Position numbers and translations under genes: made by a program
Notes under the pieces: generated by a model
The model's input: the letters and a program-made list of their open reading frames with translations, nothing else
Databases searched by the model: none
What the model was told of the DNA's origin: nothing
Assembly: GCA_026418905.1 (NCBI GenBank)
Contig: JAOAAK010000018.1
Location: 1 to 64,000, forward strand
DNA from: Bacteroidales bacterium
Lineage (GTDB): Bacteria > Bacteroidota > Bacteroidia > Bacteroidales > DTU049
Direction of reading: 5' to 3'
DNA: 64,000 nt
Shown: piece after piece, positions 27,026 to 36,532 of the stretch
Numbering within the stretch: position 1 is the first letter of the stretch
Layout: every line of letters begins with the position of its first letter

Positions 27026-28164
27026 TTAATTTGAACTATCCTCATGTAAGAGCCATTCATTACAACAGTTGCATTAGCATTGGCCGTGCCTTGAGCCCAT
27101 TGAACAGTAAGAGCACCGCCTACCCCGCTAGTATTGACAATAGCAACCAGTCGAACAATACGAACTGATGCTATGCTTGCTATATGAGGAAAAGCAGTAG
27201 TGGCAGTATTGAAAACCCGCGGACTACCATTATCTCTTATAATCTCACTTGACCAGTTTGCAGTAGCTCCGGCCGGCATGTTTACCTGAACTCGTATGCC
27301 TTGAGTAGTTGCACCTATCGTATTAACTATCATATACACTTCTATCAAATATCTTTGGTTGGGTGCAAGATTATAAGTCAAATGATCATCATTTTGCAAG
27401 ACGGTTGAATTTACAATACTTTCATCAGTAGGTTTTACGACAACATCAGAAAAAACTCTCCTGTCTAGCCAAGAAAGATTCCCACTAAGATCAGACTGAA
27501 GAAGTGAATGCATAGGTTGAATAGTAGGTGTTAAGCTGCCAGGCAAAACATATTGAATATTATTTGATTGCATACCAGCAGTGATAGAAGTAACATAATT
27601 TCCAGAGCTTGAAGGAACGGCAAGAATAATTTGCCCTGGCGTGTTATTATTATTGCTTAAATACAAATTACCATTATGAATTTGAAGCCTCTCAATAGGT
27701 GTTGAAGTATTAATTCCTACGTGGCCAGCAGAAGTTAACCTCATCCGTTCAATATTATTGGTTCTTATCGAAAAATCATTAGGATCGGTTGTCCCCAAAA
27801 ATTGTGTAGCTGGATTAGTGTTGGCATTACCACCTATTAACCACATATCAGCATTATTAGGTCTAATTTCTGCAAATTTTGTCCATTGAGGTGATGCCGA
27901 TGTGCCGAAATTGTAATAAAATCCCTTTGGCAATCCAGCAGAACCATTATGGTAAATCAAAAGACCGGGTGCTGGGTTGCTAATGGTGGAAGCATCATTT
28001 GTTGAACTTAAGTCTACGCGGGGAATAAGCAGACCTTTATTGGTAAACTGAATCTCAAGACCAGCACTGGGATCAGGCACAAAAATGTTTTCTCCAATCC
28101 CTATACTTTGCGAAAAAATTTCCAAGGAAAGGCAACAAAAAAGAAATAAAATTAATGCTTTCAT
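27022..28164 (-). CDS. Exported tail-fibre-like protein of unknown function
   Basis: The 380-residue protein has a signal peptide (MKALILFLFCCLSLEIFSQ). The pattern that follows (GIGENIFVPDPSAGLEIQF, NKGLLIPRVDLSSTND, GLLIYHNGSAGLPKGFYYN, PQWTKFA, then RMRLTSAGHVGINTSTPIERLQI) is the common Bacteroidetes exported 'tail fibre-like' head region, with beta-strand repeats. The C-terminal third is a separate beta domain (DVVVKPTDES... to RIVQIN). It has no T9SS sorting domain that I can see. I choose ATG at 28164, where the signal peptide starts; the -7 box is 21 bases upstream. Function unknown. Confidence 0.7.
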   Translation of the reverse strand: MKALILFLFCCLSLEIFSQSIGIGENIFVPDPSAGLEIQFTNKGLLIPRVDLSSTNDASTISNPAPGLLIYHNGSAGLPKGFYYNFGTSASPQWTKFAEIRPNNADMWLIGGNANTNPATQFLGTTDPNDFSIRTNNIERMRLTSAGHVGINTSTPIERLQIHNGNLYLSNNNNTPGQIILAVPSSSGNYVTSITAGMQSNNIQYVLPGSLTPTIQPMHSLLQSDLSGNLSWLDRRVFSDVVVKPTDESIVNSTVLQNDDHLTYNLAPNQRYLIEVYMIVNTIGATTQGIRVQVNMPAGATANWSSEIIRDNGSPRVFNTATTAFPHIASIASVRIVRLVAIVNTSGVGGALTVQWAQGTANANATVVMNGSYMRIVQIN

Positions 28165-28185
28165 AGTAAGTAAAATTATGATAAA

Positions 28186-28193
28186 CAAATATA
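28186..28193 (-). promoter_or_regulatory. Putative -7 promoter box for the tail-fibre-like gene
   Basis: Minus-strand TATATTTG ends 21 bases before the ATG at 28164. A second match, TATTTTTG at 28194-28201, adjoins it. Confidence 0.5.
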
Positions 28194-28236
28194 CAAAAAT
28201 AATTATAAAAAAACTTTTAAAATGATTAAAATTTTA

Positions 28237-31038
28237 TTATCTTAAAAGGTAAACAGAACCATTTATATAGTGTAGTAAGCCATCCATATCTTTGAATCTG
28301 AGTCGATAAACATAAAAGCCGGAAGGAGCTTTTTGACCATCAGATAGCTTTCCATTCCATCCTTTTTGAACATCAGTAGATTGGAATATCATCTTACCCC
28401 AACGATCATAAATTTGTAAGAGATAGTCTTCGTTTTTGATGTTGTGACCAATCGGTCTAAATTCATCATTGATATTGTCTCCATCAGGTGTAAATGCACT
28501 CGGCATGAAAATAGTATAAATATCTTTAACGTATATGATTTGCTCAGCTGTGTCTTTGCAACCATGTTCAGTAGTTACATAAAGCGTAACCAAGTACGAT
28601 CCTGTGTCACTAAAATGATGTACGGCATGAGTTTCAAAGGAAACAGATCCATCACTAAAATGCCATTCACTTTGGAATGTGTTGGTACTTTGATTAAAGA
28701 AAGTAACGACATTGTTTGCAAGATCAGGATATCGTGGAAAAGGTTCAAAAAGAGCTATAGGCTTTTCATAAACGGTAATCATATCCGGAAAACGCATAGA
28801 ATCTACACATCCATAAATGGAAGTCACAACGATAAAAACATCATATTTCCCCGGCTTAGTGTAAATAAAGAATGGGTTTTTGTCAAGGCTAAAATGCTCA
28901 CCTTCATCAAGATCCCAAAAATAAGTCTGTCCCTCATCGGGTGACGTTTCTTGAAACTGTACCTCAAGTGGTTGACAACCAACCGTAGGATTTGCAACGA
29001 CATTGATGGTTGGTAAGGGATGTAATTCTATGAGTGTATAAGAGACCACCGTATCACATCCCACTTGATCAGTGATAGTACATGTATATGTACCAGCTGG
29101 TAGATTATTGATTTGAGGTGAATTTAAATTAGGAGGTGACCAAAGATAAGAATAAGGAGGAGCGCCACCTGTAACTATCAAATGAATATATCCGTCACTA
29201 CCTCCTACACAAGTGATATGCTTAATATTCGTATCTACAGCAAGCGGTGGGTACATATAAAAAATTTCGGCAGAATCTATTACAAAGCATCCATTTCGAT
29301 CAGTGACAGTAACATAATACCAACCTGGGGAAAGTTGATCAATGTACGAATTGGTATTGTTCGTATTATTATCGATATACCCATTTGACCATTGGTAAGT
29401 ATAAGGTGGAACCCCACCTGTAATAAAGACGGTTATTTTACCTGTCGAGTCGCCATAACACTTAATTTGCTCAACGTCCATGTGATCAATGGCCAAGGCA
29501 GGACAGTTTGTTCTCATCGTAAACGATGGCATTAACGTATCATGAAATCCTGCAAGTTCCCATGTGTTGTTATACCATGTAATTGGAATAAAACCTAAAG
29601 GCCAAGTATGACTAAAGAGCGGCCCAATATGAATGACTAAATCCTCAGGAAAATTCCGTACTGCAGGCAATGTTTGAGATGAAAAACATAACCTTTCAGT
29701 TGATGAGGTAATGGTTGTGTCCTGAGGCAAGTCCAAACAAATAGGTGGAACTTCAAATTCAGGCATGCTTTTGAAAAAAGGAATGTTAATCCAAAACTCT
29801 AATGCTGAGATAGTAAAATCAAAACTGATACTGTCCCACGTGTGATTAGTAAAATCATTATTCAAAGAATAAGCAGGTTGAATGTCCATTTGACTCACAC
29901 CATGACATGGCCATTTAAAGTACAAATTGTGGCACGCTTTATATTTTATTTGATTGGAAACACCAGAGCCAACTATCTGATTTCCATTATGTGGATCCGC
30001 CACAAAATAATCCACGGGTTGAGGAAAATGGAGGGTATTCCAGATTGTTGGTTTAAAAGAGAAATCCTGCTGCATAGTACTCATAATGGTAAAATAGGCT
30101 GAAAATAAGCTATATTGAATTTCAACCCCCATGATATTGATGCTTCCATTCAGATTAGCAAGAAACTGTTGAATAGCAGGCCCAGTTGGAGGAGGAATAA
30201 GGGTGGCAATGGAACTCAGCAGTTGTATGACATCAATTTCCAAATTCACCCACGTACAATCGCCAGCAGCGTAAAGATTTTTTTCACACGGACCTGCATT
30301 TTCCAACCAATCTTCCGTTTCTACATAAGGAATGGTGATACTACCTGTTAAACCAATAGCAGGTACCGTAAATGTAATGGGAAGAAAATTGTTATGACAA
30401 ATGGTGAAAGGAGGAAATCCAAGAGGATTGACACATGGATAAGAAAACACCCCAGTGATGGTATTCAACTCCACAATAGGAATGGTATCCCTAGGAACAT
30501 TAAGAGTAAGTACATTGAAATCAGTACAAGTAAAAACACAAATAGTAGCATCCATATCCATAGAAAAGCCAAAATCAAGATACAAACCTATAACACCAGC
30601 CGAGGGAAAATGCGTATCCAAATACCAACCAGGTCTGACAGAATATGAGGATTTAATTTCAACCGTATCACCGGGACAAAATGTATTGTCGTTAGGAACT
30701 TCAAGATTGACTTGAACAGGATAACCCACATCTACATATCCTGTTGTAAAACCAGAAATGACAAAATCAGAACCAAGATGAAACCATGCATCAACATCAA
30801 ATTCAGCTCCGAACTGACCACCAAAAATATTTTGAATGTCTCCGAAAGTAAAAGAATCGTCGTAATCAACACTGAACAAATTGATGTTCATGTTAATATT
30901 CCACGGATTTCCATTGGGCCCCCACATGTTTTGATTGGTGGTTTCCCAATCAATCTGATGAGAAATAATATGAGTCTGCGAAAAACTAATTATTGAAACT
31001 ACACTAGCAAAAAAATATAAAAACCATCGTTTTGTCAT
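28237..31038 (-). CDS. Large SprB-repeat/PKD adhesin with T9SS type B (gliding-motility-associated) sorting domain
   Basis: The 933-residue protein has a signal peptide (MTKRWFLYFFASVVSIISFSQ), then about 470 residues of beta-rich sequence of unknown family. Two SprB-type repeats follow (about 515-660): CYGDSTGKITVFITGGVPPYTY and CVGGSDGYIHLIVTGGAPPYSY start them. Two PKD-like domains follow (EEGEHF/PKG-type and FFNQSTNTFQSEWHFSDGS). The C-terminus is a type B sorting domain: IFMPSAFTPDGDNINDEF, LQIYDRWGKMIF, WNGKLSDG, PSGFYVY. It should be exported by the T9SS and act as a surface adhesin, as SprB-like proteins do in gliding bacteria. No SprF/PorP partner gene is adjacent. The 172-residue gene before it is 6 bases upstream. 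Confidence 0.88.
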   Translation of the reverse strand: MTKRWFLYFFASVVSIISFSQTHIISHQIDWETTNQNMWGPNGNPWNINMNINLFSVDYDDSFTFGDIQNIFGGQFGAEFDVDAWFHLGSDFVISGFTTGYVDVGYPVQVNLEVPNDNTFCPGDTVEIKSSYSVRPGWYLDTHFPSAGVIGLYLDFGFSMDMDATICVFTCTDFNVLTLNVPRDTIPIVELNTITGVFSYPCVNPLGFPPFTICHNNFLPITFTVPAIGLTGSITIPYVETEDWLENAGPCEKNLYAAGDCTWVNLEIDVIQLLSSIATLIPPPTGPAIQQFLANLNGSINIMGVEIQYSLFSAYFTIMSTMQQDFSFKPTIWNTLHFPQPVDYFVADPHNGNQIVGSGVSNQIKYKACHNLYFKWPCHGVSQMDIQPAYSLNNDFTNHTWDSISFDFTISALEFWINIPFFKSMPEFEVPPICLDLPQDTTITSSTERLCFSSQTLPAVRNFPEDLVIHIGPLFSHTWPLGFIPITWYNNTWELAGFHDTLMPSFTMRTNCPALAIDHMDVEQIKCYGDSTGKITVFITGGVPPYTYQWSNGYIDNNTNNTNSYIDQLSPGWYYVTVTDRNGCFVIDSAEIFYMYPPLAVDTNIKHITCVGGSDGYIHLIVTGGAPPYSYLWSPPNLNSPQINNLPAGTYTCTITDQVGCDTVVSYTLIELHPLPTINVVANPTVGCQPLEVQFQETSPDEGQTYFWDLDEGEHFSLDKNPFFIYTKPGKYDVFIVVTSIYGCVDSMRFPDMITVYEKPIALFEPFPRYPDLANNVVTFFNQSTNTFQSEWHFSDGSVSFETHAVHHFSDTGSYLVTLYVTTEHGCKDTAEQIIYVKDIYTIFMPSAFTPDGDNINDEFRPIGHNIKNEDYLLQIYDRWGKMIFQSTDVQKGWNGKLSDGQKAPSGFYVYRLRFKDMDGLLHYINGSVYLLR

Positions 31039-31044
31039 ACCAGC

Positions 31045-31563
31045 TTAAAAATTAACGGTTAACAAACTCTCTTTTAATACATGAAATAAAACTTTCTTCG
31101 CAACTATTGGATAATTAGCTATGACTATGACAGTCTTTTTAAGATCACCAGTTATTAACATCAATCGTTCAAATTCCATAGTATAATCCCCTGATTTTAA
31201 AGTAAAACCAAGTAGAAAAAGATCGGCTGGCTTTCCTTCATTGGTTAGCAGTTCAGTATGATCTTTCAAGACAACTTGTTGATTTGAAAGTGCTTCTTTT
31301 GTCATCCCTTTCACTACATAGGGATATAAGACATCGGGAATGATCTTAATTTCAATCGTGGAACCAGATCCACGATGAATAAAACCCACTTGTTTTTCAG
31401 TAAAAAAAGGCTGAAAATATGCAGGAGGAATAAGACTTATATTCAAGCTGTCGAAATGAAATGGCTCATTGATAAGATGATATGATGTATCGACCCAAAT
31501 CTTCGGAACTTCCTGGGCTTTTAAACCAATAGCAAAGAGAATCAGAACAAATTTAAAACGCAT
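31045..31563 (-). CDS. Small exported protein of unknown function
   Basis: The 172-residue protein begins with a signal peptide (MRFKFVLILFAIGLKAQ). The mature part has alternating hydrophobic and polar segments (STIEIKIIPDVLYPY, DYTMEFERLMLITGDLKKTVIVIANYP) suggesting a beta fold. I do not recognise the family. It is the first gene of the run that includes the 933-residue adhesin (6 bases apart), so it may assist that protein's export or folding; this is inference only. Confidence 0.75.
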   Translation of the reverse strand: MRFKFVLILFAIGLKAQEVPKIWVDTSYHLINEPFHFDSLNISLIPPAYFQPFFTEKQVGFIHRGSGSTIEIKIIPDVLYPYVVKGMTKEALSNQQVVLKDHTELLTNEGKPADLFLLGFTLKSGDYTMEFERLMLITGDLKKTVIVIANYPIVAKKVLFHVLKESLLTVNF

Positions 31564-31588
31564 CCCCTTTTTTACTCGCTATTTTGAC

Positions 31589-31596
31589 CAAAATTA
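31589..31596 (-). promoter_or_regulatory. Putative -7 promoter box for the small secreted protein/adhesin run
   Basis: Minus-strand TAATTTTG ends 25 bases before the ATG at 31563. It lies back to back with the plus-strand box at 31624-31631. Confidence 0.5.
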
Positions 31597-31621
31597 TGAA
31601 AAAAAGTTTAATGCAAAAAAA

Positions 31622-31669
31622 CTTAATTTTGATGAATAAAAAAAACTTCATTTTGATGAATGAAAAAAA
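31622..31669 (+). repeat. 24-bp tandem duplication covering the start region
   Basis: Two adjacent copies (31622-31645, 31646-31669) differ at only two positions, A25/C49 and A38/G62 in the last two digits. Each carries the core TTTTGATGAAT with an in-frame ATG (31632 and 31656). The unit is eight codons long, so the frame is kept. Confidence 0.85.
31624..31631 (+). promoter_or_regulatory. Putative -7 promoter box for the beta-barrel gene
   Basis: TAATTTTG ends 24 bases before the ATG at 31656. It lies in the first copy of a 24-bp tandem duplication; the second copy has TCATTTTG in the same place, no longer a box. Confidence 0.5.
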
Positions 31670-32696
31670 ATCATTAGTATTCATTTTTATTTTGTTCATA
31701 GCATATTTGTCATTAAAGGCAGATACTATCCCACGAAATGACGATCCCATTCAAGCATGGGGAGATATACATTTTTACGGTTTTTACGAATTTCGTCACA
31801 AAGCAAAACCACACCAGGGATTCGGATTATCAACAGGAATCATTGGTTTGAAAAAAAGCATTACAAACTTCGACTGGCAAATAAACGGAATCATCATGTA
31901 CGATGTAACCAAGACCACACGGCTCGAATACACTGATAGTTCAGGGATTAATTCTTACGTTGAAGGAAGCCATTATACTGCCTATCTAAAAATGGCTGAA
32001 ATACGATTATCTCCGATTGAAAGAAAATGGCATTTTTCCTTTGGTCAACTCTTAGGAGATCAATATCTCTCTTTTCAAGATAATAAGTGGGGCAAAAGGT
32101 ACCTCATGACCACAATGCAAGAATTTTATAAGCTTGGAAATCCTGCAGACTTTGGTGTACGCTTAGGCTTACGTTCAAAAAACGACAAATGGTATTTTAG
32201 TTTATCGGTTTTGAATGGTGATGGACCATTTCGCCAACAAGACACATCTTCTTCTTTGTTAACCAGTTTTATGACAGTCTATGAAACTCAAACATCCGAA
32301 AAAAAATTATGGTCATTTAAAGCTTATGTCGATTACCAGCCTATTTCTTCAACAAATGAACACCGAATGGCTTTCAATCTTTTTATTCAATATGAAGATA
32401 TCTTAAAGCGCGTGGGAGTTGATTTTGTTCATATCATGCAATCACCACATTTCACTGTAAAACCTTCTGTTCAAATGCTTAGTGCTTATTTGATACACCG
32501 AACCATTTTACCAACAATTTTGTTCGTTTTGCGAAATGACATATTTCTTAAATATCTTTCTCCCACCATCGAATCTCAATATCTTGTAGGATTAGAATGG
32601 TCTCCCATCCGCAACATAAAAATATCTTTTAGCTTTCGCAGAAACACATTGCTCAATCAGAATTTTGCATTTATTCATACGGGTCTTAGGTTCTAA
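31656..32696 (+). CDS. Outer-membrane beta-barrel (porin-like) protein, unknown function
   Basis: With the ATG at 31656 the protein has 346 residues and a signal peptide (MNEKKSLVFIFILFIAYLSLKA). In-frame ATGs further upstream (31584, 31596, 31632) would give an odd N-terminus and run through the promoter box, so I prefer 31656. The mature part alternates aromatic and polar residues (HFYGFYEFRHKAKPH, WYFSLSVLNGDGPF, FAFIHTGLRF) and ends in Phe, as a beta-barrel with about 16 strands would. It resembles phosphate-selective-porin-like proteins loosely; I cannot name the family. It stands divergent to the small secreted-protein gene. Confidence 0.7.
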   Translation: MNEKKSLVFIFILFIAYLSLKADTIPRNDDPIQAWGDIHFYGFYEFRHKAKPHQGFGLSTGIIGLKKSITNFDWQINGIIMYDVTKTTRLEYTDSSGINSYVEGSHYTAYLKMAEIRLSPIERKWHFSFGQLLGDQYLSFQDNKWGKRYLMTTMQEFYKLGNPADFGVRLGLRSKNDKWYFSLSVLNGDGPFRQQDTSSSLLTSFMTVYETQTSEKKLWSFKAYVDYQPISSTNEHRMAFNLFIQYEDILKRVGVDFVHIMQSPHFTVKPSVQMLSAYLIHRTILPTILFVLRNDIFLKYLSPTIESQYLVGLEWSPIRNIKISFSFRRNTLLNQNFAFIHTGLRF

Positions 32697-32713
32697 CTTC
32701 TCCAAAAAAATAT

Positions 32714-32721
32714 TATCTTTG
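32714..32721 (+). promoter_or_regulatory. Putative -7 promoter box for the C25 protease operon
   Basis: TATCTTTG ends only 7 bases before the ATG of the protease gene. With the usual start point about four bases downstream of the box, the leader would be about three bases. Confidence 0.5.
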
Positions 32722-32728
32722 AAAAAAA

Positions 32729-35700
32729 ATGAAACGCTATCTGTATTTGTTTTTTGCCATATGCATGCTTTCGATGCATGCTTTTGCCCAGCAAAAAAAG
32801 TTTTTCTTTACTCAGGGCGAAATCAACAATATTGAAGTCAACTCTATTTCTGATTATTCGTTCGAAGCCACTTTTCGCCTAGCAAATTTTGAATTAAGCT
32901 CCGTTACTGTTAATCAACGTTCATTTACACTCCTTTCCGCGGATGGTTTTACGTTAAGCTATGATGTAGGGAAACCCATGCTTCCCACTTTTAATAAACT
33001 TATTGAAATTCCTGGTAATGCTTCTTTTTACATTGAAATAGTAGAACATCAATTTCAGGAATTCAACTTAAACGACTCAGGATTTACTGGAAAACTTTTC
33101 CCCTCTCAACCATCGTGGTGCAAATGCACTTCCCCGGATGAAAGAATTTTTGCCTATGACTCACTCTTCTATCAAAAAGACGAATGGTTCTCATATCCTT
33201 TAATTCATGTGGAAGATGAAGGATTCGTACGAGGTGTAAACATCGGAACACTGATAATTTCTCCATTTCAATATAACCCTAAAAGAAATTCTTTACGAAT
33301 AACCACTTCTATTCAATTTATTGTGCATTTTGAAATTTCTTCAACTGAACTCCAACAGTACAGCGAAAGAAAAAACAATCTATACAGTCCTGCATGGAAA
33401 GGATATTTTAAAGAACTCATTAACTATGATGATAAATCAATGAACAAGGATGTGATATCGAAATATCCTATCAAATTTGTCATTGTAGCTGATAGAATGT
33501 TCCAATCTGCTTTGCAACCTTTTATTCAATGGAAAAAAGAAAAGGGATTTACAGTGATTGAAGCTTACACAGACATGCCTTCAGTTGGAAATACTGCTAC
33601 GAGCATTAAAAATTATCTTCAAAATCTATATAACGCAGGCAATTCGAACGACCCTGCTCCTACTTATGTGCTTCTAGTAGGAGATGTCGAACAAATCCCC
33701 AATTTTAGTAGTCAATCTTCTGGCACCCATGTAACCGATCTTTATTTTGCTTGTTATGATGGTTCTTCTGATTATCTTCCAGATGTCTATTATGGAAGAT
33801 TTAGCGCACAAAACGTTAACCAACTTATCCCTCAAATTGAAAAAACTTTGATGTATGAAAAATACACTCTTCCATCAAAAAATTATCTCGACACAGTCGT
33901 CATGGTGGCAGGTGTAGATGCAACCTATTCACAAGTATATGCTAACGGACAAATCAACTATGGAACAACCTACTACTTTGAACCTGGTCACGGGATATAT
34001 TCTCATACTTACTTATACCCTACCAGTAATCAGCCGTGGGTTGATGCTGATATGGTAAACAAAATTGGGAAAGGAGTTGGGTTTGCTAATTATACTGCTC
34101 ATTGTAGTTCAAGTGGATGGGCAGATCCGGTTTTTTCATCATCGCAGGTTGCCTCGCTACCTCAAAATTACAAGTTTGGTTTGCTTGTTGGAAACTGTTG
34201 TCAGTCCAATAAATTTGAAGAAAATTCCTGTTTTGGTGAAACTCTTCTTCGTGCTCAGGGAAAAGGAGCCGTGGGTTATATAGGAGCATCAGATTACAGC
34301 TACTGGGATGAAGACTACTTTTGGGCTGTCGGCTATACAACCAACATTGTAGAATACCCCACATACAATGGAACGGGATTGGGAGCTTATGATCGGACTT
34401 TCCATGATCATGGAGAGCCTTATAACGAATGGTTTGTAACAAATGGCCAAATGATCATGGCCGGTAATTTAGCAGTTCAAGCCTCCAATTCAACACGAAA
34501 AAAATATTACTGGGAGATTTATCATCTCATGGGAGATCCTTCTGTCATGACTTATTATTCCAAACCCGAATCTTTATATGTATCATATGCTACCCCCATC
34601 ATGATTGATCAAAGTCAACTGACTGTACAAACAGAACCTTATACGTTAGTTGCTATCTCTCAAAATGGAATTTTGCTTGATAGTAAGTATTCGCTACATC
34701 AAAACACAGTAACTCTTACTTTTTCACCCCTATCTACTAACGATTCTGTCTTAATCGTGGCTACTAAGCAAAACAAAATCCCTTACATAAAAAAAGAACC
34801 AGTTCAAGAAATTCTTTTTAACCTTGACGCCAAACTTCATTCCATTATTGAACCTCACTCTTATTATCCATGTTTTAATCAGGCTATTACACCCAAGGTT
34901 GTTATTCAAAATAAAGGTATTTCTACTCTCAACCAACTCACCATTTCGTACACCATTGATGGTGTTCCATATCAAAATTATGTATGGACAGGAAGTTTAC
35001 AAAGCCAACAAAAGGACACAGTTTTCCTTTCACCATTCACTCTTCAACAAAATAGTCATGAAGTCTGTTTCTATGTGAGCTCACCTAATAATGGAACTGA
35101 TCAGAATTTATCCAACGACACCATATGTGTGGAATATTTTGCTGAAAATGCAACAATAGTTGCCGATTTTACTTACAATCCTAACTCTATTTGCTATAGT
35201 CCAGCTACCATTCAATTTACCAATCAAAGTCTGCACGCCTTTGAATATGTATGGGATTTTGGTGATGGGCAAATTTCCCATGATCCCAACCCAACACATA
35301 TTTATCAACTTCCAGGAGATTATAACGTAACACTTACAGCTTCGGCAAGTGTATGTGGACAAGACCAAAAAACCCTTGAAATCATTATCGGTGCAAGTAA
35401 CCCAATTGTCAATGATACGGCTCACTGTGGCCCCACTTCTTTTGTTCTTACTGCAAATGGTTCGAATCTTATTTGGTACGATTCAACATTGACAAACATA
35501 TTAGCTGAAGGAGACACTTTTGTAACCCCTTTGCTAACCACTTCAACCACATACTACGTCCTAAATCAAAATATTTATAATTACACAGGAGGTAAACCTG
35601 ACAATAGTGGACCAGGTGGGTACTACACGAGCACTAACGAGCACTGCCTCATCTTCAATTGCTATGAACCTGTAACACTTAAAACCGTGAAGGTTTATGC

Positions 35701-36532
35701 TGGATCTAGTGGTAATCGAACCATCAAACTGAAAGATAGTCAAGGAAATACCCTTACATCCACCACAGTAAATATTCCGTCCGGCGAACAAATTATCACG
35801 TTGAATATGAATATTCCCGTGGGTAATAACTTGCAGCTTTGTGGACCTGCTGCTCCAAATCTTTACCGAAATGGTTCAACCACTGGTCCTGATTTACCTT
35901 ATCCATACCAAATCGACAGTGTTATTTCAATTATAAGGAGCACTGCTTCAAATTATGAACTTAAATACTATTATTATTTTTATAACTGGAATGTTGAAAA
36001 AATTTGTTCCAGTAATTTCGTTCCTATACACGTCAATATTGATTATTCTCCTGAACCATCTTTTACCTATGAGGTTCATGGTGATACGGTAATATTTACG
36101 AATACCAGTATTGGCAATGGCCAATACACATGGCATTTCGGTGACGGAACTTCATCCAATGAAATTAGCCCTGTCCATGTGTATTCTTCCTACGGAGTCT
36201 ACACTGTTACGTTGATTCAGCAGAACAGTTGTGGTATTGATAGTATCTCCATGGATGTGATAATTTACAGCGGCATTTCTAACTTTAATCCTAACATTCC
36301 TTGTATTATCTACCCTAATCCTGTTTCGGATCAACTTCATATTTACTTTCAAAACAGCATCAATGGTTTAATACTTATCAGAGACTTGACAGGAAAAATT
36401 ATCTATCTTTCTACTATTGAACAAAAGCATATGACCATTCCTGTCAATTCATGGAATGAAGGATTGTATTTAATTCACGTTCAATCTGAAAACTCTGCTA
36501 TTATACCATTTACTAAAATTAGTCAACGATGA
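32729..36532 (+). CDS. Gingipain-like C25 cysteine protease, T9SS cargo with type A sorting domain
   Basis: The 1267-residue protein has a signal peptide (ending HAFAQQ), an N-terminal C25-type propeptide (to about 235) and a C25 peptidase domain beginning YPIKFVIVADRMF. The catalytic pair is visible: H458 in ANYTAHCSSSGW and C490 in VGNCCQSNKF, with FGETLLRAQGKGAVGYIGAS after it, spaced as in RgpB. Downstream are Ig-like domains, two PKD domains (WDFGDGQISHDPNP, WHFGDGTSSNE) and a cysteine-bearing beta domain. The last 80 residues form a type A sorting domain (IIYPNPVSDQL, DLTGKIIYL, WNEGLYLIHV). It should be secreted and anchored by the T9SS. Whether it prefers Arg or Lys sites cannot be told. 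It overlaps the next gene by 4 bases. Confidence 0.92.
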   Translation: MKRYLYLFFAICMLSMHAFAQQKKFFFTQGEINNIEVNSISDYSFEATFRLANFELSSVTVNQRSFTLLSADGFTLSYDVGKPMLPTFNKLIEIPGNASFYIEIVEHQFQEFNLNDSGFTGKLFPSQPSWCKCTSPDERIFAYDSLFYQKDEWFSYPLIHVEDEGFVRGVNIGTLIISPFQYNPKRNSLRITTSIQFIVHFEISSTELQQYSERKNNLYSPAWKGYFKELINYDDKSMNKDVISKYPIKFVIVADRMFQSALQPFIQWKKEKGFTVIEAYTDMPSVGNTATSIKNYLQNLYNAGNSNDPAPTYVLLVGDVEQIPNFSSQSSGTHVTDLYFACYDGSSDYLPDVYYGRFSAQNVNQLIPQIEKTLMYEKYTLPSKNYLDTVVMVAGVDATYSQVYANGQINYGTTYYFEPGHGIYSHTYLYPTSNQPWVDADMVNKIGKGVGFANYTAHCSSSGWADPVFSSSQVASLPQNYKFGLLVGNCCQSNKFEENSCFGETLLRAQGKGAVGYIGASDYSYWDEDYFWAVGYTTNIVEYPTYNGTGLGAYDRTFHDHGEPYNEWFVTNGQMIMAGNLAVQASNSTRKKYYWEIYHLMGDPSVMTYYSKPESLYVSYATPIMIDQSQLTVQTEPYTLVAISQNGILLDSKYSLHQNTVTLTFSPLSTNDSVLIVATKQNKIPYIKKEPVQEILFNLDAKLHSIIEPHSYYPCFNQAITPKVVIQNKGISTLNQLTISYTIDGVPYQNYVWTGSLQSQQKDTVFLSPFTLQQNSHEVCFYVSSPNNGTDQNLSNDTICVEYFAENATIVADFTYNPNSICYSPATIQFTNQSLHAFEYVWDFGDGQISHDPNPTHIYQLPGDYNVTLTASASVCGQDQKTLEIIIGASNPIVNDTAHCGPTSFVLTANGSNLIWYDSTLTNILAEGDTFVTPLLTTSTTYYVLNQNIYNYTGGKPDNSGPGGYYTSTNEHCLIFNCYEPVTLKTVKVYAGSSGNRTIKLKDSQGNTLTSTTVNIPSGEQIITLNMNIPVGNNLQLCGPAAPNLYRNGSTTGPDLPYPYQIDSVISIIRSTASNYELKYYYYFYNWNVEKICSSNFVPIHVNIDYSPEPSFTYEVHGDTVIFTNTSIGNGQYTWHFGDGTSSNEISPVHVYSSYGVYTVTLIQQNSCGIDSISMDVIIYSGISNFNPNIPCIIYPNPVSDQLHIYFQNSINGLILIRDLTGKIIYLSTIEQKHMTIPVNSWNEGLYLIHVQSENSAIIPFTKISQR

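Noticed and set aside
28203-28236. AT-only inverted repeat with T-run after the adhesin gene
   Set aside because: The stem (TTTTAA/TTAAAA) has no G-C pair, so a terminator cannot be supported.
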